A DNA stretch of 64,000 bases, from the NCBI GenBank assembly GCA_002189035.1, contig NEEC01000008.1, positions 2,108,001 through 2,172,000 of the forward strand, written 5' to 3'. Shown one piece after another: positions 1-10,861 of the stretch (positions are counted from its first letter, which is position 1; each line of letters starts with the position of its first letter). The translations under genes and the position numbers were made by a program. Source of the stretch: Utricularia gibba (taxonomy: Eukaryota > Streptophyta > Magnoliopsida > Lamiales > Lentibulariaceae). The notes below the pieces were generated by a model. It searched no databases. It was given only the letters and a program-made list of their open reading frames with translations, and was not told where the DNA came from.

Positions 1-1
1 T

Positions 2-2997
2 TTCCTAAAATCACGAACAGAAGTCAGCAAATGCTTCATGGATTTCAAAGCATTGGTTGAGAATCAAAGTGGGAAAAGGATTAAGGCATTGAGATCTGAT
101 AATGGTGGTGAATACATACCGCATGAACTCCAAAAATACTGCCAAGAGCATGGAATTGAACAGCAATTTACTGCTCCTTATACCCCTCAGCAAAACGGTA
201 TCTGCGAAAGACGCAACAGAACAATCATGGACATGTCACGCTGCCTATTATTGGAAGGAAACCTACCAAAATTCTTCTGGGGAGAAGCTGTCCATACAGC
301 CGTTTACTTGCTCAACAGATTGCCTACACGAGGAACAAAAGAGTACAAAACGCCATATGAACTATGGAAGAACCGAGTTCCATCGGTTGATCACTTAAGG
401 GTATTCGGTTGTATATGTTTTACACAGACTCCACACCAACTCCGCACAAAGTTAGACAACAAAAGCAAGATGGGAATATTTGTTGGATATGCAACACAGT
501 CCAAAGCCTATAGAGTCTGGCTACCGGAATATAAGAAGATCATCATTAGTAGAGATATAGTCTTTAATGAAAGAAAAGCATGGAAGTGGAATCAAGAAAG
601 TTGGAACACCGAAACCTCAAACGTAACAGACTTGAGTTTCCTATTTCCATTACTACCAGCTGTCCCAACTGATATGATTACAACAAATGAGGATATGTCA
701 GTCAGAGAGGAAATAACAGAGCCATCACAAACATGCTCAGAAGAAATAGACATTGACTCACAAACCGATGCCTTTAGCCCCTCTCTTGAAGCTAATCAAA
801 ACTTACTACCAGAGGATAACCGTGAGCTCAATGACCTATCTGATTCAATACAAGCAGAGACTGACAACTCCCTGCTTCCTGAAAGTTTGCTTCAGAATCC
901 TACAGAAATAGAAATAGATCATCTATCCACCAACGCAACAAAACAAAGGTTGGAACAAAATCAGGAAAGGTGGATAGAAAATAGAGAACCTACTGAAAGA
1001 ATCCACGCAATACCTGATGAAAGTATGCACAAAGATCAATTTGTAGAAAAGGAAAGCATCTCTGAAAGACCTCTAGGAGAACAAGGATCACTGGAAACTC
1101 AAGAAATCACGCCCACAGACGCAAACCAGCCTAAAATAACTGAAAGCTTGGAGTCTATTATTATTAAAACTCGAAGTGGGAGAACCTCAAAATCACCCCT
1201 ATGGATGAAAGATTATGCCGAAATGTCAATTTGCAGTGCACCTGAAAGTATAGAGGCACCGCTTGAGCCAACTTCAATTGAAACGGCACTACAAGATCCA
1301 CAATGGAGAAAAGCAATGGAATTAGAACTCCAAACTATTGAGAAGTATAAGACATGGACCCTGGTAGAGAGAAAAGAAAACATGAGAGTAATTGGTACTA
1401 CGCACCAAGCTCAATCCAGATGGCAGCATCAACAAACTCAAGGCAAGATTGGTAGCTAAGGGCTTTAAACAGAGAGCTGGAATTGATTACCAAGACACAT
1501 TTGCGCCAGTAGCACGACTTGATACAATCAAGCTATTGTTGGCTTTAGCAGCATGCAAAAGATGGGATGTCTATCACCTTGATATCAAGTCTGCATTTCT
1601 AAATGGTCCACTAAATGAAGAAGTTTATATAGAACAACCATCAGGATTTGTGATTAAAGGGCAAGAAAACAAGGTCTATCTACTTCACAAAGCTTTATAC
1701 GGATTAAAACAAGCACCAAGAGCATGGTATTCTAAGATTGACCTCTACTTCACTCAGCATGGTTATGTGCGAAGTGAAAACGACAACACCCTATATATCC
1801 TGAATGTTCAAGCAGGACAAGTAATTATTTCCTTATACGTGGATGATATCCTCATGACAGGAAATAATCCAACTCTAGTGGGAAGCGAAAAACAAGCTCT
1901 AAAAAAACACTTTGAGCTAACAGATTTGGGACTAATGACCTATTTTCTAGGTCTTGAAATCATCCAGAGCTCTACATCTATTATTCTATCACAAAGGAAA
2001 TATATTCAGGATTTAATCAAGAAACATGAATATAGCTACTCTAGATTTTCTGCTGTACCTATCACACCGGATATGAAGAAGCAATTCTATCATACACAAG
2101 AAGAGTTCGTAGATGTTACAACTTACAGGGGAATAATTGGTTCTCTATTGTATCTCACTGCAACATGGCCAGACATAACTTATGCAGTGAATCTACTCTC
2201 TCAATTCATGGTGCAACCTCGAAAACCACATCTTGATGCTGCAAAACGAGTTTTGAAATATTTAAATCATACATCAAATCTGGGACTAATCTACACAAAA
2301 GGTACGAACCCTTATCTTCAAATATATTCAGACAGTGATTTTGCAGGAGATGGTCACGATCTCAAGTCAACCTCCGGATATGTATTCTCGCTGGGTGGAT
2401 CACCATTTGCCTGGAACAGCAAAAAAGCAAACTGTCATTGCTCAATCCTCTAGTGAGGCTGAGTACATGGCAGCAGCAGCTGCTGCAAACCATTTGATGT
2501 GGATACGCAAACTACTAACTGATCTGGGAATTCATATAGAGAAGCCTACCGTGATGAACATCGATAATAAATCTGCAATTTCTATGGGAAACAACCCCAG
2601 TCTCTTTGGAAGAACAAAACATATCCAGATAAAATTTCATGTACTGAGACACTATGTTCGTGAGAAGATGATTAAACTCAAGTTTATACAATCAGAGAGA
2701 CAGCTTGCAGATATACTCACCAAATTGATGTTTCCTCAGCAATTCTGCTATCTTCGTGACAAGCTCAACTTGAAGAAAATTGAAGAATCAGAAACCACTA
2801 TGGTACATGATATGCAACAATCAGTGAAACCGGAGTCAAGAAACTCTAAATTGCCTTCTCACAGGGGAATGTTGATGCAACCTGAGAAGGAAATTACAAG
2901 CAAACTGCTCCAATCAAACAAATCAGAAGAATCAACTGCAAACCACATTGATGAAGAAGAAAATCCAAGAGGAAATCTACAGATATGCAACGGCTAG
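2..2997 (+). pseudogene. Ty1/copia pol, 3' half (integrase, reverse transcriptase, RNase H), frameshifted
   Basis: The window opens inside the integrase core of a Ty1/copia polyprotein. In order it shows the integrase core (LRSDNGGEY, then the PQQNGICERRNRT segment), a low-complexity linker, reverse transcriptase (LDIKSAFLNG, then the YVDD catalytic box at about 1840) and RNase H (DSDFAGD, SSSEAEY, ADILTKL). The frame breaks twice: at about 1390, just before the conserved KARLVAKGF stretch, and at about 2426, where one extra base in the AAAAAAG run shifts the frame inside RNase H. The third open segment runs on into the LTR. Gag, protease and the 5' LTR lie outside the window. The damage suggests a dead copy. 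The family assignment is sure. Confidence 0.93.
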
Positions 2998-3189
2998 AAA
3001 CGGAATTAATGCAAAGGCCATCCATACACGTCTCTAACGGTCCAAAAAAAAAAAAAAGCATATGAATTTCCCTATAAGTAACAAGCTCTTCGCTGTAACT
3101 TGCTGTAACTCAATTCTTCAAAATTGAAGAAAAGAAAAACTCACTTTCATACATGTTTACACTCTCTTCATACATATTGTATTTTTACA
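2870..3189 (+). repeat. 3' LTR of the copia element (right edge uncertain)
   Basis: A purine-rich tract (ACAGGGGA, 2861-2868) is followed directly by TGTTGATGCAAC at 2870, the expected polypurine tract plus TG start of a copia LTR. A CTATAAGTA box at about 3071 could be the LTR promoter. The right end is placed at a TTTTTACA ending at about 3189 only because copia LTRs end in CA. The 5' LTR is not in the window, so this edge and any target-site duplication cannot be checked. Confidence 0.6.
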
Positions 3190-4122
3190 TCAAAGTTGCA
3201 TCTACCCAGCAAGCAACGTGAATACACAGTCAAGAAATTGAAGAATTGTTCTATGTTCTTTAGGGATGTCGACGGAGTACCCGAGGGGCGCCAATTTCGC
3301 GGATCAATTGAAGATCCACCTCTCCGTTTTTGGGATCCAGACTGCGTGTTTGTGTCCGTCCTCTCCAAATGGGCCGCTCTCCATATTCTGGGCTTCCAAT
3401 TCGTTTCCGATTTGGGCGGCCGTACACTGATCCATATTCTCCTTTCGCGCCTGACGTGGCGCTCGGCTATTGGGAACCCGTATACTTACGCCAGCAAAAG
3501 GCGAAATAAAATACCAATATTCGCCGCGCACTATCCCAATTTCTATTATAAAAACAATAAAAAAGTTCCTTTATTAATTTATCATTTGAAAAAATATTAT
3601 TGGTAAAAGCGGATAAGCGCGATTCCTTTTTGTCTTTTTAGCCGACGTGAAGTTGAATTTTATCACGTGGATTAGTGTGTTACATCCATCCTTTATCAGA
3701 CACGTGTAGTAAAACGGTACAAATATTAGGCACGTGTCATGAAGACGATTCCCTGGCTACTGCCTACTGGCTACGGTGTCCCTGGAATACCCTTAATTCA
3801 AATAAAATTATCCACTCCGAAAATAATCATAATAATAATAAATATTTGTTTTATTTTGTTGTTGATTTAGGTTTTTGAGAGTGGAAAAGGGCATCCCTTT
3901 TGACATGTCATTGTTGGCATGCGAGTGAAGTGCACGTCTCTCTTAGTTGACATCATACATTCACAAATCATAAACTATGAAGTCTGGTCTGATTTGATGG
4001 ATTTTTATATTAAATAACATATATTATTTTATTATTTATGTTACAATTTATTTAATTATAAATTCAAATTCTGCCTAACCAAGAAAAAAACAAAAGACAG
4101 AACAAAGAAAATATGTACCACG
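3190..4122. other. Intergenic spacer with a G-box/ABRE-like cluster
   Basis: No recognisable gene. An open stretch on the plus strand at 3124-3606 begins in the LTR, is GC-rich only in its middle and resembles no family I know. Three CACGTG cores lie at about 3665, 3701 and 3732. The remainder, 3780-4110, is AT-rich. Confidence 0.5.
3664..3737. promoter_or_regulatory. Cluster of three CACGTG (G-box/ABRE-like) motifs
   Basis: CACGTGG, ACACGTGT and GCACGTGTC occur within about 75 bp. Repeated ACGT-core elements of this kind are typical binding sites for bZIP factors of the ABF/GBF class in stress-responsive promoters. No gene start lies directly downstream on either strand, so the target is unclear. 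It is over 1.4 kb from the ERF start and lies on that gene's 3' side. Confidence 0.4.
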
Positions 4123-5253
4123 TCATACGAAATGGAAAAAAGGGGCACGACAAGTATTTCCAAATTCTTGACCGCGGACAAATTCAGAAGAGGATCTACG
4201 AATCTGATGCCGGAGGGGCTCGCCGGGGACGCCTTCCTGAGGGCTGCTTTGTGGCCTCAGGTTCATTGGCTGCGCACCGGAAAACGATGCCCTGTACGGA
4301 GGAGATAGATAAGGGTACCCTGCTGCAGGGAAAGCAGCCCAGGAGGAGGTCGGTGGCTGCCCAACAAAGGGTGACATCGGCGGGGCTGGTTGGAAGTCGC
4401 CACTCGTCGCTCTGGAGGTGGGGTTGATGACATCGACACTCTGCCTTGGCATTGGTTGGTCTCCGGCGGTAGCACTATCTTGGAAATTGAGTTTTGCGCG
4501 GTTTCCTCTGAATCGCAGAGCCGCCGCGTCGTAGGCTCTGGCGGCAGCCTCCGCCGTGTCGAAGGTGCCAAGCCACACTCTGGAAGCTTTATTAGGATCC
4601 CTGATTTCAGCTGCCCATTTTCCCCACGGCCTCTGGCGAACTCCCCTGTATTTCCTCTGTGGTATTTGACCAGCAACAGTCGTTGTTTCAGTGCAAGAAA
4701 CCTCCACCGGTGGCTCTGAAAAGTACTGGTTTTAATCAGTCAATAAAGAAACGCAAGTGCAAGCAAACAAGCGAGGGAATTATCCATCATACAATCTTTT
4801 ATAACTGGATCGGGCGGAGAAGTATAAACTTTCAGACACCCCCCTGCTGCTAAGTCACATGGGAATGATTCGAACACACTAACCAACTTTAAGGGAAGAA
4901 GACTGTCCATGCCCAGAACTCTGATCGCGGGTTCGCTTTTGTCCAGAAGAAGACGGCGAAGAGGCGGCGCCGGGGGTGGAAGGCAACGAAGAAGAAGAAG
5001 AAGGCACGGACTGTACGATAGCAGAAAGAAGGTAATCTGATTGTTGCTGCTGATTCAGGTACTGAAAATCCAAAGCCGCACCGGTCGCCGTGTCCTCCTC
5101 CCCCGCCGCGTTGTCTGCAACTCCTCCATAGCCGCGGCCTCCTCGTGCGTTCGCCACCTCAGCAACAAATAATATGTCGATGCTGCAGCCACGGCACTCC
5201 ACTCCTCTCGGCAGTAGAAGTGGAAGAGGGTGGCACCACCCCGGCAGCACCAT
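4123..5253 (-). CDS. AP2/ERF transcription factor, group X (ABR1/ERF110-like)
   Basis: Two exons on the minus strand. Exon 1 is about 5253-4884 (donor GTTAGT) and exon 2 is 4715-4123 (acceptor TTTTCAG). Joined phase 1 to 2 they read [12 protein letters not shown] into the AP2 domain. The domain begins [19 protein letters not shown] and carries the ERF-type A/D pair, [16 protein letters not shown] and RGNRAKLNF. Exon 1 is serine/glutamine-rich ([15 protein letters not shown]). Group X ERFs are DNA-binding activators or repressors in ABA and stress responses, acting in the nucleus on GCC-box or DRE elements. The start is uncertain: the ATG used here sits directly behind a TATAAAAAA box, and a better N-terminal match begins at an ATA codon further in. 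Product about 320 aa. Confidence 0.85.
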
Positions 5254-5272
5254 TTTTTATAGACGCAAGTGG
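5254..5272 (-). promoter_or_regulatory. TATA box of the ERF gene
   Basis: On the minus strand CTATAAAAAA lies immediately before the first ATG of the ERF exon. With normal TATA spacing, transcription would start about 30 bp inside the predicted coding region. This is why the annotated start of the ERF gene is doubtful. Confidence 0.45.
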
Positions 5273-5289
5273 GGGGGAGAGTAGGCATG

Positions 5290-5725
5290 AGAACTGACGT
5301 AATAATGATCTCTGGTTGGTTAGTTGAACAAATACCAAAGGGTTAATTAGTATAATAAAAACAATTACAATAATCTAAGGTGTTGTCATGCATCAAATAA
5401 GTAATTATATATCAAAAAATGAAAGTGAAATCATAAGATATGTAATAACTTATATATTATTAATAATCATTTGAATTTAATCTTTTTTAATAACTACCAT
5501 CATTGATATTAACTATAAGAGTATGTTTGGTTCGTTCTAAATCCCATGAATTATAATTATTAATATTCATATCTCATATTTAGTTGAAAGGATTTCAAAA
5601 TACGGATGTATGGGATTATCAATTTAAATTCCTCTAAATAGGGAATTAAAAATGGAAACTACATAGGTAGTATTTTAAATTACCTAAATTTTATTTGCAT
5701 TTGTACACTTATACTAAGTTTATTT
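5290..5725. other. AT-rich spacer, possible MITE edge
   Basis: No coding signal. TATGTTTGGTTCG preceded by TAA at about 5520 resembles a terminal repeat of a PIF/Harbinger or Tourist-like element. A loose inverted counterpart (CAATCAAACACATG) lies at about 6057. The match is too weak to call an element. Confidence 0.25.
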
Positions 5726-5893
5726 TTACAAAAGAAATGCCTTTGATTCAGAGATAGCTCGTTTCTCAGGCAAGCCATAACTGAGCAACGAGTAAATCAA
5801 TGCAGCGATCATTACTACGGGGAAAACAGCATACTTCGCCACAACTGCAACCTTTGTGACCAGAGGCTGCCATCTCAATGCTCCAAGCACCAT
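5726..5893 (-). CDS. Putative 55-aa single-pass membrane microprotein
   Basis: A short minus-strand frame starts at ATG 5893 and ends in TAA at 5728-5726. The product has a basic/aromatic N-terminus (MVLGALRWQPLVTKVAVVAK) followed by a hydrophobic segment at about residues 21-38 that could span a membrane, then a charged tail (LPEKRAISESKAFLL). The layout of short N-terminus, one helix and polar tail is typical of small organelle-membrane subunits. I cannot name the family. Codon use and the clear amphipathic-to-hydrophobic change set it apart from the AT-rich spacer around it. It could also be a captured or truncated fragment. Confidence 0.4.
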   Translation of the reverse strand: MVLGALRWQPLVTKVAVVAKYAVFPVVMIAALIYSLLSYGLPEKRAISESKAFLL

Positions 5894-6442
5894 TTTCCTT
5901 GGAATTTTCCTTAATCCTTTCGCTTACTAAGATCTAGCAAGTAGATAAGCTAAATCTACTACTTGAACTCCCCTCCTTCCTCCATACTTGCTCCTTTAAT
6001 TCGTTTTCTCTATTTTTGTGATAAGGTAATTGTGTTTGAAAGTTTGTTTGTATTTCAATCAAACACATGTTTTTTTTTCGAGAATTACGGTCATCCATTT
6101 CATGAAATATGCTGAGTAATCAATAGTTTTCATCAGAATAATGACACTATTGATGTTATAATATAAGGGCATTTTGAATGCAAAAGTTCATTATTTTTAT
6201 TGGATATGAAATAGGTGAGGGCAAACAATTTGTGTGATGAGAACAGCGATAAAAAGAAAATTGATGTTATTGATTTTTAAAACAATATCTACATAAATGA
6301 TTCTTCTCCAAATCAAGTTATATCTTTTTATATTAAGGTTGTTGAGATGTTCCAGTCAACCCCTAGGAGATACTCTCTTAGTGAGAGGATCCCAAGATAG
6401 ATAAATTATTTGAGTGATTATAAAAGAGTAATAACATAAAAT
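5894..6442. other. AT-rich spacer
   Basis: No coding signal on either strand. The part beyond 5894 would be the upstream region of the 55-aa ORF on the minus strand. A TTTTTTTTT run and AATAATGACAC stretches are all that stands out. Confidence 0.4.
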
Positions 6443-7622
6443 TTGAGGCTTCACTTAGATACCTTTAAAAAACTATGGTTATTCTTGAAGAGTGAGAGTC
6501 TGAAATCAAGAAGGTATGTTACAATTTTAGAGATGATTATCTCATTTTTTGGTATTGTAGCTCATCACAAGAAACAAATGATTCAAAAATTTAACTTCCA
6601 CCGTTTTACATATATTGTGCACATATATTTCCATGAGCTCTTGCAATATGTGCTCAAATTGCACGAAATTTTATTGATAAAACCACACAACATTAAAAAT
6701 TTAGATGCTTTTAGCTACTTCAAGGTATAACTTTGTAAAATAATATTTTTTTACTGTCTTTTTTAGCATTCACTCTATTGATGCATTTAAATGATTGTCA
6801 TGGAACACTAAATGGTTCATACATTGACTTACAGTGAAAGAAGTGGATAAACCATGATATCATACTCATAAGGGAGCAATTTCGACGAATGTTATTGGTG
6901 TATGTGATGAAAAGGTACACTTTATCTACATACTTAGTGGTTGGGAAGATTCCACAGCCAATGGACGTGTATTTCGAGATGCTCTCACAAGGAATCTAAG
7001 ATTTAAAGTTCATAGAGGTAACAATGGATTGACGATGCTTATTTCTTTCACTTAGACTTGATTTCAAGAACCTTCTCATCTTTAGTTTAGCATGTTATGG
7101 TTTTACAAATATCATGTTCATTGTACATTTGCAATTTTTTTTTATATATAATTTTGTTAGCTCTATTTTTTATACAGATCATCACTACTTAGCATACTGT
7201 GGTTACACTAATTGCAATAGATTTCTAACCCCATATCGGGGGTTAGATACCACTTAAATGAGTGGAGGCTAGGGCAACAACAACATCAAAATCCAAAATA
7301 ATACTTCAATATGCGACACGTGAAGGCAAGAAATGTAACCAAACGAGCTTATGGTTTGATGAAAAAGCATTCGGATATACTTTGTAATCCATCATTCTAT
7401 CCTATCAAAACACAAAGAAGGATCATTATTGCGTTTGCCTTGTTACATAATTTTATTAGAAATGAGATAAATGTTAATCCATGGAAGTCAAAGATTGTTG
7501 AGGATCATCACCAGGTTGCTATAGATGACTTCATTAGCATAATAGATGGCACACGTGGATGGACTTCATGCCATGATCTACTAGCAGCCTCAATGTATAA
7601 TGAGTGGCTGCGAGGTAGGTGA
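6443..7622 (+). pseudogene. PIF/Harbinger transposase, decayed
   Basis: Several separated plus-strand segments line up with a PIF/Harbinger (DDE superfamily) transposase. These are an N-terminal helix-turn-helix-like part at 6443-6730 (FHRF...YFHELL), a core segment at about 6865-7020 (TNVIGVCDEKVHFIYILSGWEDS...GRVFRDAL), YRGVRYHLNEW at about 7233-7270 (needs one extra G at 7238-7242), and the C-terminal RHVKARNVTKRAYGLMKK...NPSFYPIKTQRRIIIAFALLHNFIR at 7311-7460. Stops and frame changes lie between them. These transposases cut and paste elements flanked by TTA/TAA target sites. I could not fix the terminal repeats. It is a dead copy. Confidence 0.8.
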
Positions 7623-8747
7623 CAGGAGTCATTATTGTTCTTCACCTCCATTGTTATATTTTCCTATTGGAGACAGACATTTGGATAGAAATATGATGTT
7701 GAATGTTTTCATTTTTCTATTTCATGTGCCTTTGAATTTGCTTATCTGGTATTCATGAATGTTATAGAGATATTTGTGAGGTTTTTGAAACTTATGGTTT
7801 ACAAAAAAACTCCAACAAGTTATAAGTTATGATGTTTAGAAGGAATGGTTCTAAACTGTTTTTAGTTTTAGTAACTCTGTTTTTAGACATAAAATTACTG
7901 AAATAATAAGTATTAATGTTGCTACATCAAGACAACATAACATAAAAAACAAAAGATGTGAATGCCACATGAGCAATAGAATGCTATCAATCAATTTCTC
8001 TCTATCATCATTTCTCATACCCACAAAGCATTCCACACTTCTTGGATCATTGAGAAGCTTTGAAGAGATTCTTAGGAGGTTCATTGGTGTCAAAATTAAT
8101 TTTTCAAAGTATGCAGCAACTTTTGTTTGATCTTCGATCTCACTTACTAAGATGGATGTTGTCGTAATCATGGCTTAGTTAGTGATATTAGCCATTGCTT
8201 CTGTTTTATCTTCTAATCAGATCATGATTGGCTCAACATCGTCGACCATCTTCCTCTACCACAATTTTGCTTTTCTTATACTACAGATGACCTTATTTTA
8301 ATTTCGGATGACTCACGGACCAATTGATGAATATCCCCAATTATAAGTGTAGTTGTTGATTGTGTAGGTATTGCTTCTATCTCCTATGTATTACACCTAA
8401 CCTCACCATCATCAATAACTCTCTTCTTACCATAAATGTTGTATCAATATTCATAAAATAGAAATGTCTTGTCGTTCAATTTGATATAATTTTATCTATC
8501 ATGCTATGACATAAAGAAGAGAAGTTATGTAAACAATATCACAATGCAATATTAATGGTCATAACACCTGAAGCAACTCTTTCCATTATTCTTAGATTGC
8601 TTTAACCTTTTTTGAAAATACTTAAGGGGTATTCCATTCGTTGACTCTTTTACTGAGTGGTGGTAGCAGCGTAGTGCAGGCAGCATTTGCAAAGTGGAGC
8701 GGACAGGAAAACGTCGGTGCCTAAGGTAATAAAGTGGAGTTTATTAC
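7623..8747. other. Spacer with a possible Myb/SANT-like (Harbinger ORF1) remnant
   Basis: Mostly AT-rich. A minus-strand frame at 8171-7851 reads KVAAYFEKLILTP...LNDPRSVECFVGMRNDDREKLIDSILL, which resembles the C-terminal part of plant Myb/SANT-like proteins that accompany Harbinger transposases. It lies tail to tail with the transposase remnant. No start or DNA-binding half is visible. The rest (8172-8747) holds nothing I can identify. Confidence 0.35.
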
Positions 8748-9115
8748 TCATAAATACGAAACCATCTCCTCCCCGAGCCTGTGCCTGTGACCCTGCTCCG
8801 GGTCCTTCACCTCCTGCTTCTCGTACTGCACTTGCATCTAACATACATGGACATGAACCGGACATACGTCTTGTGTTTGAAGAATTCAGGAGGGGGAGAG
8901 GGGGGAGGAATAGTGTGCATGTAGGCATGCACTCCACAGGCTAAGAGATTTCGACTCACCAAGGCGGAAGCTCCGGCAGCCAGTGCGCCAAGCTCTGCGG
9001 CATGCTCCTTGTGCTTATGTGTCCTTCTCTTGCTCAAAATAATCATATTTACTCCGTTTCTCAACACCTGAGATGACATCCTCTGCATCATAGCCTCAGT
9101 TGCAACCGGAACCAT
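8748..9115 (-). CDS. ASR (abscisic acid, stress, ripening; ABA/WDS domain) protein, short form
   Basis: Two exons on the minus strand: 9115-8960 (52 codons, donor TTG|GTGAGT) and 8825-8748 (acceptor TGCAG|TAC). The join is in phase 0. It yields a 77-aa protein whose centre reads HKHKEHAAELGALAAGASALYEKQEVKDPEQGHRHR. This matches the ABA/WDS signature of ASR proteins (HKHKEHLGELG...[22 protein letters not shown]), and the intron sits at the place usual for ASR genes. ASR proteins are small hydrophilic zinc-binding factors with chaperone and DNA-binding roles in drought, salt and sugar signalling. This copy ends soon after RLGEEM and lacks the usual Ala/Gly and His-rich C-terminal tail (normally about 100 aa or more). 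It may be a truncated or decaying paralogue. Confidence 0.75.
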
Positions 9116-9693
9116 CGTTGGTGGTGTGGAGAGTCTCCGAGTAGGCTGTTAAGGAATGGCTGCACTCAGCTTTCGCTTCCTTTGGTTATTATGATGGCAT
9201 TTGTGGGTGGTACTTAGAGGCGGCGGGTTGGGTTGCCCTCAAGGATGTCACATGTCTAGGCTCCAACCTGGTGTTACTTGATTACCATACGAGGCGGCAC
9301 AGATCCTCCCATCTGGCGCTAAGTTCAGTTTATTGGATTATCAATAAGGAACTAGATCACCGGAAATATTTAATACTCAAGCCTAGGCAACCACACACAG
9401 GTAGAAAAGGACCCACTGGGCCAGCCAGCCAATCAAGAATAATTGAGTGGTAACCACACTGATCGCCACCGTCAGGTGGGGTGTAAAAAGCTTCATGAGA
9501 AGAATTGAGGCAAGATTGCGCACATGGGTTCGGTAAACTCAGTTAAAGAACACAACTGGATATATATAAAAGAGGAACTGTAGCAGTCAGGAGCAATGAA
9601 CCATGTTTACCATAGGAAGGTGCGGTTTGTTGAATTCAAACTCACAGAGAAAAGAGCTGAAATAAGGATTTCTGAAACTGATGGTATGAGAAT
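9116..9693. other. Spacer: ASR upstream region and Trx y 3' flank
   Basis: No gene seen. The part next to 9116 should hold the ASR promoter and 5' UTR on the minus strand. The part from about 9550 to 9693 is the likely 3' UTR of the thioredoxin gene. Short frames here resemble nothing known. Confidence 0.45.
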
Positions 9694-10861
9694 CTACTGC
9701 AACACTTGCAAGGAGGTCTCGATGCGTTGGACGAGCTGTTCCACAGTTAACGCACCCTCCTGAAAGAAGAAAGTTGTTAACATGCTGAAGTAGCATCACA
9801 GATGTAAGGACGGAGTGGGGAGAAGCCTCAGTTATCATGAAGATAGAACTATGGAATTCTGAAGTTAAACATCATAGCACTGGTGGGCACTTTACAAACA
9901 GCTACCGAAGTATATGAATACTTACAAAGCGATCAACTGGCTTCCCATCGATAAACAGAATGAATGTTGGCAGAGCTTCTATTCTGTACTTGTCAGCAAT
10001 GTCAGGGTACTTCTCAGTATCGATCTTAACCACCTGGATTTTATCACCCAATTGCGTACTGGCTTTTTCAAGAATTGGAACCATAAACTGGCACGGACCA
10101 CACCTGAAAACCATATGCGCGCTTAGCAACTAGTCTCTGGAAGTATAACTTCCCGAAAGAAGTCACATATCCATAAACATTACCATGTGGCATAAAAGTC
10201 AACCAGCACTGGTTTATCAGTCTCCTCTAGCAAGCTGTCAAAAGAAGAGAAGGATTGCTTTTTTGATGCAACCTGAAGCATGAAATTTTCCAATTAACAA
10301 TTATCCAAAAGTCCATCAAATTGTATTGTATACAATGACTCAAAATATTCTTCTTTTGCATGAAAGCTGTAGCACAGAAGAACGACTATGAGTAATCAGA
10401 TTGTATGAGTGATTAGAAATCCAAATCATGACCAACACCCAACTTTCTCCAAATAAAAATCAAATGCTACGATTCCAATGGTGAAACAACAAACCCACCA
10501 TTCATTAAGAATTACGGAGTGACTACAAAGCTCATCATGCTTGGAGAAACTACCACGAGAATCCCACTAAATCAAATATATAGCAAGTTCGTAACCCCCT
10601 CCCCCACCCACCCAAAAAAAGCAGACAGCAACAGCGGAAACAAATTAAGCTGCACAAAGTTACGATTCTGCAAGCAATAATCACCAGCGTAAGCGACCGA
10701 CGGCTGGAGCGACGTGCAAGAGAACGCCTTCCGAATCCGCATACGCGACCGCGAATCCCCACCGTGAAACGATGAGGCGATAAGTGGGAGAGCTCATAAT
10801 TCGAAACGGAGCAAGAACGTAGCGGGACAATTGAAGCTGTTGCCGCAATGGAAGTAGCCAT
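9694..10861 (-). CDS. Thioredoxin y, chloroplast
   Basis: Four minus-strand exons: 10861-10685, 10272-10184, 10103-9926 and 9759-9694. Together they give 170 codons (169 aa) with a clean frame. Exon 1 encodes a Ser/Arg-rich plastid transit peptide beginning MATSIAATASIVPLRS. The mature part reads KKQSFSSFDSLLEETDKPVLVDFYATWCGPCQFMVPIL with the WCGPC redox centre, its Trp codon split by intron 2. KIQVVKIDTEKYPDIADKYRIEALPTFILF follows, with the cis-Pro. The FDSLL and VVKIDTEKYP segments are those of the y-type thioredoxins, which reduce plastid peroxiredoxin Q and methionine sulfoxide reductases. An in-frame ATG at 10909 could add 16 residues, but the internal one gives the more typical transit peptide. 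Confidence 0.93.

Noticed and set aside
3124-3606. A 160-codon plus-strand frame after the copia LTR
   Set aside because: It starts within the LTR, has mixed composition and no domain; probably chance openness in a GC-rich patch.
4861-4885. A possible tRNA T-arm-like GTTCGAATC on the minus strand
   Set aside because: No matching acceptor or D arm at proper spacing; it lies in the ERF intron.
5514-6075. A MITE with Tourist-like ends
   Set aside because: The two ends match only over about 8-10 loosely similar bases and no target-site duplication could be shown.
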